From: a virus | Length of the DNA stretch: 41,937 nucleotides | Strand: one strand, 5' to 3' | IMG/VR virus record: IMGVR_UViG_3300032116_000456 | Span: 1 to 41,937 of that record | Part shown: in pieces, positions 15,205 through 22,362 of the stretch | How the letters are laid out: each line of letters starts with the position of its first letter | How positions within the stretch are numbered: the first letter of the stretch is position 1 | Made by a program: the position numbers and the translations under genes | Notes under the pieces: model-generated | What the model saw: only the letters and a program-made list of their open reading frames with translations | Databases searched by the model: none | What the model was told of the DNA's origin: nothing

Positions 15205-15867
15205 ATGAAGTTGAGTGACAACACCATCGCGATTCTCAAGAACTTCGCGACCATCAACCCGTCGATCCTGGTCCGTCCAGGATCGACACTCTCCACCATC
15301 TCACCTCAGAAGTCGATCTTCGCGAAAGCTCCGGTCGAGGAGTCGTTTCCTCGCGAGTTCGCCATCTATGAGTTGAGCAAGTTCCTCGGCGTCCTCTCGC
15401 TCTTCAACGAGCCTGAGATCGAGTTTAAAGAAAAGTCGATGCTCATCAAGTCCGGCAAGCAGCAGATCAGCTACACATACGCCGAGCCGTCGATGATCGT
15501 CGGCGCGCCTGAGAAGGACATCACCTTCCCTGAGCCTGAGATCGACTTCAACATCACTCAGGAGGAGCTCCAGAAGGTCGTCCGCGCGACCGGCGTCCTC
15601 CAAGTTCCAGACGTCAGCATCCAAGGCAACAAGGAGAAGGTTCGCGTCTACGCCATGAACGCGAAGAACCCGACCACCGACACCTTCAGCATCGACGTCG
15701 GCGAGACCGACAAGCACTTCGACATGATCTTCAAGGCCGAGAACATCATCAAGCTCGTTCCGGCGAACTACAACGTAAAGATCTCGTCGAAGGGTTTAGC
15801 CCTGTACACTTCCGATAAAATAAGTTACTATGTAGCTACTGAGTCCAACAGCAGCTATCAGGGGTGA
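15205..15867 (+). CDS. 45: gp45 sliding clamp
   Basis: Trimeric ring that tethers DNA polymerase to DNA and, in T4, also activates late transcription by contacting gp55 and gp33. The N-terminus MKLSDNTIAILKNFATIN is almost identical to T4 gp45 (MKLSKDTTALLKNFATIN); later AIYELSKFLGVLSLFNE matches T4 AIYDLNGFLGILSLVND, and the C-terminus SYYVATESNSSYQG matches T4 NYVVALEADS. Length 220 versus 228. TTGGAGACTATACATT before the ATG is a plausible RegA-type AU-rich initiation region. It overlaps gene 44 or abuts it, depending on the gene 44 start. Confidence 0.96.
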   Translation: MKLSDNTIAILKNFATINPSILVRPGSTLSTISPQKSIFAKAPVEESFPREFAIYELSKFLGVLSLFNEPEIEFKEKSMLIKSGKQQISYTYAEPSMIVGAPEKDITFPEPEIDFNITQEELQKVVRATGVLQVPDVSIQGNKEKVRVYAMNAKNPTTDTFSIDVGETDKHFDMIFKAENIIKLVPANYNVKISSKGLALYTSDKISYYVATESNSSYQG

Positions 15868-15869
15868 GC

Positions 15870-16805
15870 ATGGAAGAGTTCCTTTGGGTCGAGAAGTATC
15901 GGCCAAAGACTATCGAAGAATGCGTCCTTCCCGACGAACTAAAGAGCACCTTTCAGAAGTTCGTGGAGAAGGGCGAGATCCCAAACCTACTTTTAACTGG
16001 CGGCGCCGGCGTCGGTAAGACCACGGTCGCTCGGGCCATGCTCGAGCAGATCGGCGCCGACTACATAGTGATCAACGGGAGTATGAATGGAAACATCGAC
16101 ACACTACGAAACGAGATCCTACAGTTTGCTTCCTCAGTTTCTTTTACTGGAAGCAGGAAATACGTCATCCTTGACGAAGCAGACTACCTCAACGCCAACT
16201 CAACCCAACCAGCTCTACGAAATTTCATGGAGGAATTCTCAAGGAACTGTGGGTTCATACTCACCTGTAACTTCAGAAACCGCATCATCGAGCCCCTACA
16301 CTCTCGTTGTTCCGTTGTCGAGTTCAAAATTTCCAAAGCGGATCTTCCTCGACTTGCAGCTCAATTCTTCAAGCGCGTCCTTTCAATTCTCGATGGAAAT
16401 GGCGTAAAGTATGATAAAGCTGTTGTTGCTGAGCTTATTCAGCGCCACCTGCCTGATTGGCGTCGCGTGCTTAATGAACTACAGAGATACTCCGTAAATG
16501 GAACCATCGACACTGGAATCTTTGCTAACCACGGCGCTTCTGCTTTTACTGATCTGGTCGACATTCTGAAGCAGAAGAAGTTCGGCGAGATGCGTAAGTG
16601 GGTGGGTGAGAACTCCGACATGGACTCGACCACGCTCTTCCGTAAGTTCTACGACACCGCCTACGAGAAGGTCAATCCCAAGTCCATCCCTGAGCTCGTC
16701 CTCATCATCGCCAAGTACCAGTACCAAGCGGCGTTCGTGGCCGACCATGAGATCAACACGGCGGCCTTCCTCACCGAGGTCATGATGGCGACGGAGTTCA
16801 CATGA
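15870..16805 (+). CDS. 44: gp44 clamp-loader ATPase subunit
   Basis: AAA+ ATPase that, with gp62, opens and loads the gp45 clamp. Present are the EKYRPKTIEECVLP entry, Walker A GGAGVGKTT (about 45-53), Walker B ILDEAD (about 100), a sensor 1 TCNFRN, and the SRC arginine-finger motif. Length is 311 residues (T4: 319). ATG 15870 has AGGGG at a suitable distance; GTG 15864, overlapping the gene 45 stop (GTGA), is an equally reasonable start and adds two residues. It overlaps gene 62 by 4 bases. Confidence 0.95.
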   Translation: MEEFLWVEKYRPKTIEECVLPDELKSTFQKFVEKGEIPNLLLTGGAGVGKTTVARAMLEQIGADYIVINGSMNGNIDTLRNEILQFASSVSFTGSRKYVILDEADYLNANSTQPALRNFMEEFSRNCGFILTCNFRNRIIEPLHSRCSVVEFKISKADLPRLAAQFFKRVLSILDGNGVKYDKAVVAELIQRHLPDWRRVLNELQRYSVNGTIDTGIFANHGASAFTDLVDILKQKKFGEMRKWVGENSDMDSTTLFRKFYDTAYEKVNPKSIPELVLIIAKYQYQAAFVADHEINTAAFLTEVMMATEFT

Positions 16806-17224
16806 GTCCATTCGACTTCGTCAACGCGATAAACACGACCAAGAAAGACCTGATCCGCGACTCGGAGAACCCCGAGCTCGCGGAGAAGTCGTACAACCCG
16901 TTCCTGATAAACAGGGCCCTGTCTTACTTCGTCGACACCCTGCTGTACGCGAATGAGATGAACCTGCACAATACCGTCGAAAAACAGCTGCAAAACGATT
17001 ATCTGATAAATAGTATCAGGAAAGGTAAGCGTTTCTCGAAGTGGGCGAAGGCCGTCGAGGAACCTGATGTTCAGTGCGTGCAGGAATTCTACAAGATAAG
17101 CTACAGACGGGCTCTAGATGTCTGCGGTGTCCTTACGAAAGAACAGATCGACCTTATAAAAGAAAAGTTAATAAAAGGTGGTACTGATGTTCAATCTAAG
17201 CCAGCTGGTCGAGGTTCGACTTAG
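16802..17224 (+). CDS. 62: gp62 clamp-loader small subunit
   Basis: Non-catalytic partner of gp44 in the 4:1 clamp loader. It is recognised by position between genes 44 and regA and by SIRKGKRFSKWAKAVEEPD, which matches T4 VPRGKRYGKWAKLVED. It is helical and shorter than T4 gp62 (140 versus 187 residues). Its start forms an ATGA overlap with gene 44, and its end overlaps regA by 38 bases, so regA translation probably depends on gene 62. Confidence 0.9.
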   Translation: MSPFDFVNAINTTKKDLIRDSENPELAEKSYNPFLINRALSYFVDTLLYANEMNLHNTVEKQLQNDYLINSIRKGKRFSKWAKAVEEPDVQCVQEFYKISYRRALDVCGVLTKEQIDLIKEKLIKGGTDVQSKPAGRGST

Positions 17225-17600
17225 ATCCCCAGAAGACTTCTTAAAAGTCAAGGAGACCCTCTCAAGGATCGGTCTCGCTTCCAAGAAAGACAACACCCTC
17301 TATCAGTCCTGCCACATCCTGCATAAGCAGGGTCGCTACTACATCGTGCACTTCAAGGAGCTGTTCATGCTCGACGGCAAGCCCGCCGACTTCTCAGAGT
17401 CGGACGTTGCCCGCAGGAACAGGATAGCGCTGCTGCTCGATGAGTGGTCGCTCGTCGAGATCGTTGATAAGTTCAAAGTTCAGGAGCCGGTGTCTCCCAT
17501 CAATCAGATAAAGATAATCCCTCACAAGGAGAAGTCTCAATGGAACTTGGTGGCGAAGTACACGATCGGCGGTGGTCGAGCATCTGGACTGAAGGTTTGA
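17187..17600 (+). CDS. regA: RegA translational repressor
   Basis: Binds initiation regions of phage early mRNAs and blocks ribosomes, including its own mRNA in T4. Strong identity to T4 RegA: RSPEDFLKVKETLSRIG (T4 KKPEDFLKVKETLTRMG), TLYQSCHILHKQGRYYIVHFKE, and the terminal WNLVAKYTIG (T4 WKLVPKYTIG). Length 137 versus 122, with a short extra N-terminus (MFNLSQLVEV) and a C-terminal tail. ATG 17187 is chosen because AGGTGG lies 5 bases upstream; an in-frame GTG at 17178 is also possible. Confidence 0.95.
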   Translation: MFNLSQLVEVRLRSPEDFLKVKETLSRIGLASKKDNTLYQSCHILHKQGRYYIVHFKELFMLDGKPADFSESDVARRNRIALLLDEWSLVEIVDKFKVQEPVSPINQIKIIPHKEKSQWNLVAKYTIGGGRASGLKV

Positions 17601-17623
17601 AGTGATACTATGGAAAGAACGTT

Positions 17624-18697
17624 ATGCTGAAGGTGCATCAGGAGTGGGATCCTCTTAAAGTATGTGTGGTAGGTAAGAACTATCCGCCCGAGTTCTACTC
17701 GTTCATGAAGAACGCAAAGATGCGCGATCTCTTTGAGAAGATCGCGCGCGAGACTGAAGAAGACTACCAATCGCTCATCAAGATCTTAAAGTCGTTCAAC
17801 GTCGAGGTGCTTCGTCCCGACGTACCGGACGTCGTCCCGCAGGAGTACATCGATCAGAACCTACCGATCCCAGCGCCGGTGAGCTCTATCCCGCGCGACC
17901 AGATGATCATGATCGGTGAGACGTTCTTTCTCTTCCCGTACTTCAGGGTGAACCAGAAAGTAAACTGGCGATACGAAGACCAGCGCCAGTTTAAGAACTT
18001 CGATGTATGCTGGCAGGGAATCCTTGACTACGTCGCTTCCAAGGGAAACAAAGTCGTCAACAAGCAGGATGACGAGGACTTAGCGTGGATCAAGGTCAAC
18101 GGCATCTATAGGATAGGCAAGGACCTGTTCTTTGGATCGAAGGGTGAAATGTCGGACTGGAGGGTGCTCGACGCGATCGACATAATGAAGAACACATATC
18201 TCCAAGACTATACGACGCATGCAGTTACAACAGGCGGACACATCGATGGTGTATTTAGTCCTCTCAACCCAGGACTGATATTCAGCGCATACGACGCGGA
18301 GACATACGAACACACGTTCCCCGACTGGGAGGTGGTGTACTTTGAGCAGAACCGGATGAACGCCCTTGGCGAGTGGATGTATCTAAAGGAGAAGAACAAC
18401 GGTAAGTGGTTCATTCCCGGTGTCGCCGACGACGATGAGATAATAGAGTACGTTGAGCACTGGCTTCAAGACTGGCTGGGATACGTCGAGGAGACGATCT
18501 TTGACGTGAACGTCTTAATGATCGATCCAAAGAACGTCGTGGTTTCATCCTACAACGAGAAAGCTTTCAAAGCCCTTGAAAGACATGGGATCACGCCCCA
18601 CATATCCCCTATGAGACACCGGTTCTTCTGGGACGGGGGAGCGCACTGTATAACCGCTGAGCTCCATCGCGAGGGCGAGAGGAAGACTTTCTTCTGA
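17624..18697 (+). CDS. Amidinotransferase-family (pentein) protein, paralogue 1
   Basis: A 357-residue protein of the guanidine-modifying (pentein) superfamily, closest in layout to glycine amidinotransferases. The catalytic His lies in GGHIDGVFSPL (His206), and the catalytic Cys in DGGAHCITAEL (Cys342), near the C-terminus as the family requires. The opening WDPLKVCVVGKNYPPEFY matches the family N-terminal strand. Such enzymes move an amidino group from arginine or hydrolyse guanidines. Substrate here is unknown. A paralogue with 394 residues sits at 24655. It follows regA by 23 bases and ends just before a repeated-family promoter. Confidence 0.85.
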   Translation: MLKVHQEWDPLKVCVVGKNYPPEFYSFMKNAKMRDLFEKIARETEEDYQSLIKILKSFNVEVLRPDVPDVVPQEYIDQNLPIPAPVSSIPRDQMIMIGETFFLFPYFRVNQKVNWRYEDQRQFKNFDVCWQGILDYVASKGNKVVNKQDDEDLAWIKVNGIYRIGKDLFFGSKGEMSDWRVLDAIDIMKNTYLQDYTTHAVTTGGHIDGVFSPLNPGLIFSAYDAETYEHTFPDWEVVYFEQNRMNALGEWMYLKEKNNGKWFIPGVADDDEIIEYVEHWLQDWLGYVEETIFDVNVLMIDPKNVVVSSYNEKAFKALERHGITPHISPMRHRFFWDGGAHCITAELHREGERKTFF

Positions 18698-18706
18698 TCT
18701 TTTCTA

Positions 18707-18746
18707 TTGACAATTCTATGTAAATAGTGTAGGATCTAGATAATGG
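18707..18746 (+). promoter_or_regulatory. Sigma-70-like promoter, repeated family, copy 2
   Basis: TTGACA (18707-18712), 17 bases, TAGGAT (18730-18735), then CTAGATAATGG. It directs transcription of the exported His/Gly-rich protein at 18760. Confidence 0.85.
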
Positions 18747-18759
18747 ATTGGAGAACGAC

Positions 18760-19050
18760 ATGATCAAGAATGCGCTCGTGGCTGTCGCGTTACTGGCCGG
18801 AACCGCGTCAGCCCAAGCCGACGGGTACTTCCCTAGGCATGGACACCATCACCAGCACTTTCGCCACAACAACGGGGGTGGAGACGCCGGTGCCGCCCTC
18901 ATAGGAGGCCTGATCGGAGGCATGATCTTGAACCAGATGATGCAGCCCCCTCGTCCCCACTACTACCAGCCTATGTGCCAGACGGTCTTCTTGGGACGGG
19001 TCTGGAACGGGTACACTTGGGTCGAGCAGTACCAGCGGATATGTGACTGA
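18760..19050 (+). CDS. Exported His- and Gly-rich protein (96 aa)
   Basis: Has a clear Sec signal peptide: MIKNALVAVALLAGTASAQA, with a likely cleavage after ASA. The mature part has a His cluster (RHGHHHQHFRHNN) that could bind metal, a glycine-zipper stretch (AGAALIGGLIGGMILNQMM) typical of small envelope proteins, and a C-terminal domain with two cysteines (MCQTVFLG...RICD) that may form a disulfide. This looks like a bacterial envelope protein carried by the phage. GGAG lies 6 bases before ATG 18760, and it has its own promoter and terminator, so it is a single-gene unit. Function unknown. Confidence 0.75.
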   Translation: MIKNALVAVALLAGTASAQADGYFPRHGHHHQHFRHNNGGGDAGAALIGGLIGGMILNQMMQPPRPHYYQPMCQTVFLGRVWNGYTWVEQYQRICD

Positions 19051-19093
19051 AAAAACCTAATCTTTTCAACCACTTAGAAAAACTGAATCTTTT

Positions 19094-19131
19094 CAATGGC
19101 TTAGGAACCTCCCTCCTAAGCCATTGTTTTT
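19094..19131 (+). terminator. Intrinsic terminator
   Basis: A 13-base-pair stem (CAATGGCTTAGGA with TCCTAAGCCATTG), a short loop and a run of five T. It ends the single-gene unit of the exported protein at 18760. Confidence 0.88.
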
Positions 19132-19169
19132 ATTACATAATTTTTTTTCTTATTCCTATCACTTTTTTA

Positions 19170-19209
19170 TTGACATTTCTGTAGAACTTTGATAAGATCT
19201 AGATAATGG
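19170..19209 (+). promoter_or_regulatory. Sigma-70-like promoter, repeated family, copy 3
   Basis: TTGACA (19170-19175), 17 bases, TAAGAT (19193-19198), then CTAGATAATGG. Similarity to copy 1 extends upstream for about 35 bases through an AT-rich block. It drives the gene at 19227. Confidence 0.88.
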
Positions 19210-19226
19210 CAAAAGGGAATAGAGAC

Positions 19227-19433
19227 ATGGACATAGCACAAGCCTCTCAGATCATAGACAAAGTTCGCGCCGAGAACGGCTTCGGTCTCCTTGAGATGTT
19301 GGAGATCATGACCGACGAGTATCATTCGGGTGGTCTCGGATACTTCCGTGAAACATACACTCACGAAGAACGTACGGCCTATCTCATTCTTATGAACGGC
19401 TTTCGTGAATTCTTTGGTGAAAATAACGGTTGA
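19227..19433 (+). CDS. Small acidic phage protein (68 aa), unknown
   Basis: No family recognised. A helical acidic protein, MDIAQASQIIDKVRAENGFG, continuing LLEMLEIMTDEYHSGGLGYFRETYTHEERTAYLI; the YHSGGLGYFRETYT block with HEERTAY looks like a conserved protein-interaction surface. An in-frame ATG at 19206 lies at the predicted transcription start, so a leaderless form with seven extra residues is possible. ATG 19227 is preferred because AAGGG lies upstream. The stop codon overlaps the -35 box of the next promoter. Confidence 0.6.
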   Translation: MDIAQASQIIDKVRAENGFGLLEMLEIMTDEYHSGGLGYFRETYTHEERTAYLILMNGFREFFGENNG

Positions 19434-19469
19434 CATTCTTATCAAAATAGTATAAGATCTAGATAATGG
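19430..19469 (+). promoter_or_regulatory. Sigma-70-like promoter, repeated family, copy 4
   Basis: TTGACA (19430-19435, overlapping the upstream stop codon), 17 bases, TAAGAT (19453-19458), then CTAGATAATGG. The ten bases before the -35 box (AAAATAACGG) are the same as at 349 and 39503. Confidence 0.88.
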
Positions 19470-19491
19470 CAATTGAAAAGGAACCTAGACT

Positions 19492-19764
19492 ATGAAGAAA
19501 GACTTCGCCTCTGCGATCTCGTACATCCTCACTTCAGCTTCAAACGACGAGTTGAACTCGATCTATGAAGCCATTGTCAATCGTCGTCAGTCACTGTCGC
19601 GCACCGCCCGTGTCAAGTTCATGTCGGGCGACAAAGTGAAGTTCTCAGCGCGCGGTGTCGACTACTCGGGCGTCATCAAAGACGTCAAGATCAAGAAAGC
19701 TTCGGTCAAGATGACGAACGGTCAAACGTACTTGGTCCCCCTCAACATGTTGGAGGCAGCATGA
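19492..19764 (+). CDS. Small phage protein with SH3/KOW-like tail (90 aa)
   Basis: An N-terminal helical segment (ISYILTSASNDELNSIYEAI) is followed by a basic linker and a beta-rich C-terminus, KFMSGDKVKFSARGVDYSGV then IKDVKIKKASVKMTNGQTYLV. The GDxVxF...G.I..V pattern is that of KOW or SH3-like nucleic-acid or protein-binding barrels. A role in transcription or translation control is possible. The leader contains a nine-codon reading frame from the ATGG at 19466 that ends in an ATGA overlap with this start. A 4-base overlap joins it to the next gene. Confidence 0.65.
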   Translation: MKKDFASAISYILTSASNDELNSIYEAIVNRRQSLSRTARVKFMSGDKVKFSARGVDYSGVIKDVKIKKASVKMTNGQTYLVPLNMLEAA

Positions 19765-19952
19765 AGTACTACGTCCTCACCTTCCACGCGGTCAAAAACG
19801 ATGGATCATACGGACCCATGTACGGCAATCCAATGATCTTTGTCACCCGCGAAGACGCGATCGAGTATGGTCGTCATCGAGTAGACTATTCAAGAACCGA
19901 CTTCAAAGTAAATGAAACTATCGTCACCAAACACGTAGTAGGAACAAAATAA
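19761..19952 (+). CDS. Small phage protein (63 aa), unknown
   Basis: Begins MKYYVLTFHAVKNDGSYGPM, with later MIFVTREDAIEYGRHRV, a strand-helix pattern of a small alpha/beta domain. No family recognised. ATGA overlap with the gene before and 1-base overlap with the DUF932 gene after place it inside a tight operon driven by the promoter at 19430. Confidence 0.65.
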   Translation: MKYYVLTFHAVKNDGSYGPMYGNPMIFVTREDAIEYGRHRVDYSRTDFKVNETIVTKHVVGTK

Positions 19953-20899
19953 TGGCACACTTAGTAGAAACGATGGCATACGCAGGCGAGACACCATGGC
20001 ACGGCTTAGGCGTCCCAGTACACAACGACCTCACTCCGGCCCAGATGCTTGAGAAAGCTGGACTCGATTGGACCGTCGAGAAGGTTCCAACGTTCTGTGA
20101 GTTCAAGGACGAGCTCATCCCAACGGACGACTACGCTTTGGTTCGCTCAAGCGACAGCAAGGTGTTGACGACGGTCTCGGGCGACTGGGAACCAATTCAG
20201 AACCACGAAGCTTTCGAGTTCTTCAACGACTTCGTCATGGCCGGCGACATGGAGATGCACACAGCGGGCTCACTCGACGGCGGTCGAAGCGTCTGGGCTC
20301 TCGCTAAGATCAAGGAGTCTTTCGACATCGTGACGGGCGACAGGGTCGAACCCTACCTCCTCTTCTCCAACCCGCACACATACGGCAAGTGTGTCGACAT
20401 TAGGTTCACAGGCATTCGAGTGGTGTGCAACAACACGCTCACAGTCGCTCTTAACGGCACCACCGACATGATGGTACGCCTGAACCACCGCAACAAGTTC
20501 GACGCCGAGTCGGTCAAGCACACGATGGGAATGGCCAGCAAACGGATGGGCACCTACGTAGATGTGGCTAAGTACCTCACGACCAAGCGCATCACCGACG
20601 ACACGGTTAAGAACTACTTCCGGACCGTTTTCCCATCGATGGTCAAGGACGACACCGACTACCTCGATCGCCCGCTCTCGCGTCCGGCGTCGATGGCGCT
20701 CGAGGTTCTCGAAACCCAACCGGGGGCCGAGTACGGTACCGGAAGTTGGTGGCAGGCGTTCAACGCGGTAACATATACCACTGACCACCTGCTCGGACAC
20801 TCGGCAGACTCACGGCTTAAGTCGGCTTGGTACGGACAGAATCGCCAGCGCAAGATCAAGGCGCTTGAAACAGCAGTGGAATTCGCGGACGCGGCTTAA
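19952..20899 (+). CDS. DUF932 phage/plasmid-like protein
   Basis: A 315-residue member of DUF932 (the family also known as phage/plasmid-related TIGR03299). Diagnostic segments are the N-terminal AYAGETPWHGLGVPV, a central DIRFTGIRVVCNNTLTVAL, and the C-terminal WQAFNAVTYTTDHLLGH. These proteins are widespread on phages and plasmids of many bacteria; the biochemical role is unknown, although conserved Asn/Asp and His residues suggest nucleic-acid binding or enzymatic activity. It is full length. It closes the operon from 19430 and is followed by a late-promoter-like element. Confidence 0.88.
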   Translation: MAHLVETMAYAGETPWHGLGVPVHNDLTPAQMLEKAGLDWTVEKVPTFCEFKDELIPTDDYALVRSSDSKVLTTVSGDWEPIQNHEAFEFFNDFVMAGDMEMHTAGSLDGGRSVWALAKIKESFDIVTGDRVEPYLLFSNPHTYGKCVDIRFTGIRVVCNNTLTVALNGTTDMMVRLNHRNKFDAESVKHTMGMASKRMGTYVDVAKYLTTKRITDDTVKNYFRTVFPSMVKDDTDYLDRPLSRPASMALEVLETQPGAEYGTGSWWQAFNAVTYTTDHLLGHSADSRLKSAWYGQNRQRKIKALETAVEFADAA

Positions 20900-20914
20900 G
20901 CCGCGTCTCCCTCG

Positions 20915-20922
20915 TATAAATA
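20915..20922 (+). promoter_or_regulatory. T4-type late promoter TATAAATA
   Basis: An exact match to the T4 late-promoter consensus, in the 40-base gap between the DUF932 gene and the gene at 20940. Transcription would start near 20929, just before the GGAG ribosome-binding site. The matching sigma factor, gp55, is encoded at 3261. Confidence 0.6.
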
Positions 20923-20939
20923 GGAACATGGAGTGAACG

Positions 20940-21176
20940 ATGCCTAAAGTTACAGTAGAACTTGAATATGAACAGATCGACGCGATCACGCTCGGTGAAC
21001 TCAAGTCTTCCTACGAGCAGCTCGTCAAAGACTGGGAAAACAACGTTCGAGTCTATGACGATCCCGACGATCACTGGAATCTGATGGTCGGCTTCGAGAA
21101 AGTGATCCAGTACTTCATGGTGCACAGTGAGTTCAACGACTACATGGCATCCTTCCCCCTCCGCAAAAGGGATTAA
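20940..21176 (+). CDS. Small acidic phage protein (78 aa), unknown
   Basis: Begins MPKVTVELEYEQIDAITLGE and continues LKSSYEQLVKDWENNV, with a mid-region DPDDHWNLMVGFEKVIQYFM. This strand-plus-helices layout is shared by small phage proteins of unknown role. GGAG 7-10 bases before ATG 20940 supports the start. It stops directly before the GATase-like gene (adjacent TAA-ATG). Probably late-expressed if the TATAAATA at 20915 is used. Confidence 0.65.
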   Translation: MPKVTVELEYEQIDAITLGELKSSYEQLVKDWENNVRVYDDPDDHWNLMVGFEKVIQYFMVHSEFNDYMASFPLRKRD

Positions 21177-21839
21177 ATGAAGCCAGTCGTTTCGGTCTAC
21201 CACAATCACCCCTATTGTTCGACCGACTCGGCTTTGGGCGTCGCCAACGCCCTGCAGGAAGAATTCGACGTCAAGTTCTTTACGAACGACGACTTCGACT
21301 TAGCTCTCGAGCGATCGGCCATGATCGTGTTCCCCGGAGGGTTGGGCGACGCCGATCAGTTCGATAAGATACTCGGCGACAAGAAAGAAAAAGTCAAAAG
21401 CTACGTTGCGAACGGTGGTAAGTACTTAGGCATCTGCATGGGTGCATACTGGGCAGACCACTGGTACTTCGACCTCCTACAAGATCTGGAGTGCAATCGC
21501 TTCATAAAGCAGACTAACAGCGAAACTACCAGATCATACGGTACGGTCGTCGACGTGATTTGGTATGGTGTGAGTGAACCGTTGAAGATGTACTTCTACG
21601 ACGGCTGTGTGATCGAGGGGACCGGCAGGTGTGAGATCGTGGCGAAGTACGCCTCAAATCACGGCTGGGCAGCGGTCATACAGGGAAACGTTGGTGTGAT
21701 AGGAATGCATCCAGAATCGACCAAGCACTGGTTCACTTACAAGACCCATAAGTACATGAAGGCCCTGTGGCATGAGGGACGGCAACACAACCTGCTCGCG
21801 GATGTGGTCGCCCGAATGATCAACGACAGGGACTGCTAG
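21177..21839 (+). CDS. Class I glutamine-amidotransferase-like (BPL_N-type) protein
   Basis: A 220-residue protein of the class I GATase-like fold, nearest to the N-terminal domain seen in eukaryotic biotin-protein ligases (BPL_N). The opening VSVYHNHPYCSTDSALGVAN is typical, IVFPGG lies near residue 53, the nucleophile elbow is GICMGAYWA (Cys near 89), and GMHPESTKHWF supplies the conserved His. Substrate unknown; family members are thought to act on peptides or to supply ammonia. Its TAG stop shares a base with the following tRNA gene. Confidence 0.72.
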   Translation: MKPVVSVYHNHPYCSTDSALGVANALQEEFDVKFFTNDDFDLALERSAMIVFPGGLGDADQFDKILGDKKEKVKSYVANGGKYLGICMGAYWADHWYFDLLQDLECNRFIKQTNSETTRSYGTVVDVIWYGVSEPLKMYFYDGCVIEGTGRCEIVAKYASNHGWAAVIQGNVGVIGMHPESTKHWFTYKTHKYMKALWHEGRQHNLLADVVARMINDRDC

Positions 21840-21913
21840 GACGGGTAGCTTAAAGGTGAAGCCGGCCGCTCATAACGGTCTAAGTGTAGGTTCGAGTCCT
21901 ACCCTGTCCACCA
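21839..21913 (+). tRNA. tRNA-Met (CAT), or lysidine-type tRNA-Ile
   Basis: Complete cloverleaf: acceptor GGACGGG with CCTGTCC (one G-T pair), D-stem GCTT/AAGC, anticodon stem GGCCG/CGGTC with loop CTCATAA (anticodon CAT), T-arm GTAGG/CCTAC, and encoded CCA. The lack of three G-C pairs in the anticodon stem argues against initiator tRNA. A CAT anticodon could also be a lysidine-modified tRNA-Ile, which T4 itself encodes. Confidence 0.92.
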
Positions 21914-21921
21914 TTTTTTTA

Positions 21922-21950
21922 TTGACAAACGTCGCACACTACGGTATAAT
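21922..21950 (+). promoter_or_regulatory. Consensus sigma-70-like promoter
   Basis: TTGACA (21922-21927), 17 bases, and a perfect TATAAT (21945-21950), just after the tRNA gene. It drives the two small genes at 21983 and 22177 and probably the radical SAM gene. The seven T before it could act as a terminator tail for the tRNA transcript. Confidence 0.88.
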
Positions 21951-21982
21951 GGAATATATAGTCTACAACATGGAGATACCCT

Positions 21983-22180
21983 ATGTCTATCTACCCAGCA
22001 TCCTACAAGTACGTCGTGGAGTTCGAGAAGTTCTTCACCAAGGGTAACCTGAAGTCCCTAACCATCAAGGATCGGTTGCACTTCGCCACCGAGCGGGACG
22101 CGAAGGACTGGGTCGACGCCGTCGGCAAGCTCAACAGGGACGGCAAGTTTTTCAACTTCAAAGTGAGGAGTGCAGCATGA
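21983..22180 (+). CDS. Small basic phage protein (65 aa), unknown
   Basis: Begins MSIYPASYKYVVEFEKFFTK and includes LHFATERDAKDWVDAVGKL, a strand-strand-helix layout suggesting a small alpha/beta domain. No family recognised. TGGAGATACC before the ATG and the consensus promoter immediately upstream support expression. It shares a 4-base overlap with the membrane protein downstream. Confidence 0.65.
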   Translation: MSIYPASYKYVVEFEKFFTKGNLKSLTIKDRLHFATERDAKDWVDAVGKLNRDGKFFNFKVRSAA

Positions 22181-22362
22181 AGTTTCACGAGTACTTAACC
22201 TACGCCATCATCGCGTTCATCGTCGTAGATCTCATCTACAGGCTCTTCAGCCAAGACTGGGGCAACATCGGCCTGTCGATCACAGCCCTCATCGGTTGGT
22301 TCTACGTCCAAGGCTACGAGCGTCAGGAGCGCCTCGAGCGCGAAGCGAAGTTCACGCCTTAA
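22177..22362 (+). CDS. Small membrane protein (61 aa)
   Basis: Two hydrophobic segments, YAIIAFIVVDLIYRLF and IGLSITALIGWFYVQGY, are separated by a short polar turn, and the C-terminal tail is charged (ERQERLEREAKF). This predicts a two-helix inner-membrane hairpin. The ATGA start overlap and 1-base overlap with the radical SAM gene put it in one operon. Function unknown; small membrane proteins of this size can be holin-like or regulators of host transporters, but nothing specific is visible. Confidence 0.7.
   Translation: MKFHEYLTYAIIAFIVVDLIYRLFSQDWGNIGLSITALIGWFYVQGYERQERLEREAKFTP

Noticed and set aside
21856-22047. 63-codon frame across the tRNA-Met region
   Set aside because: It runs through a perfect tRNA cloverleaf and a consensus promoter, so it is not coding.
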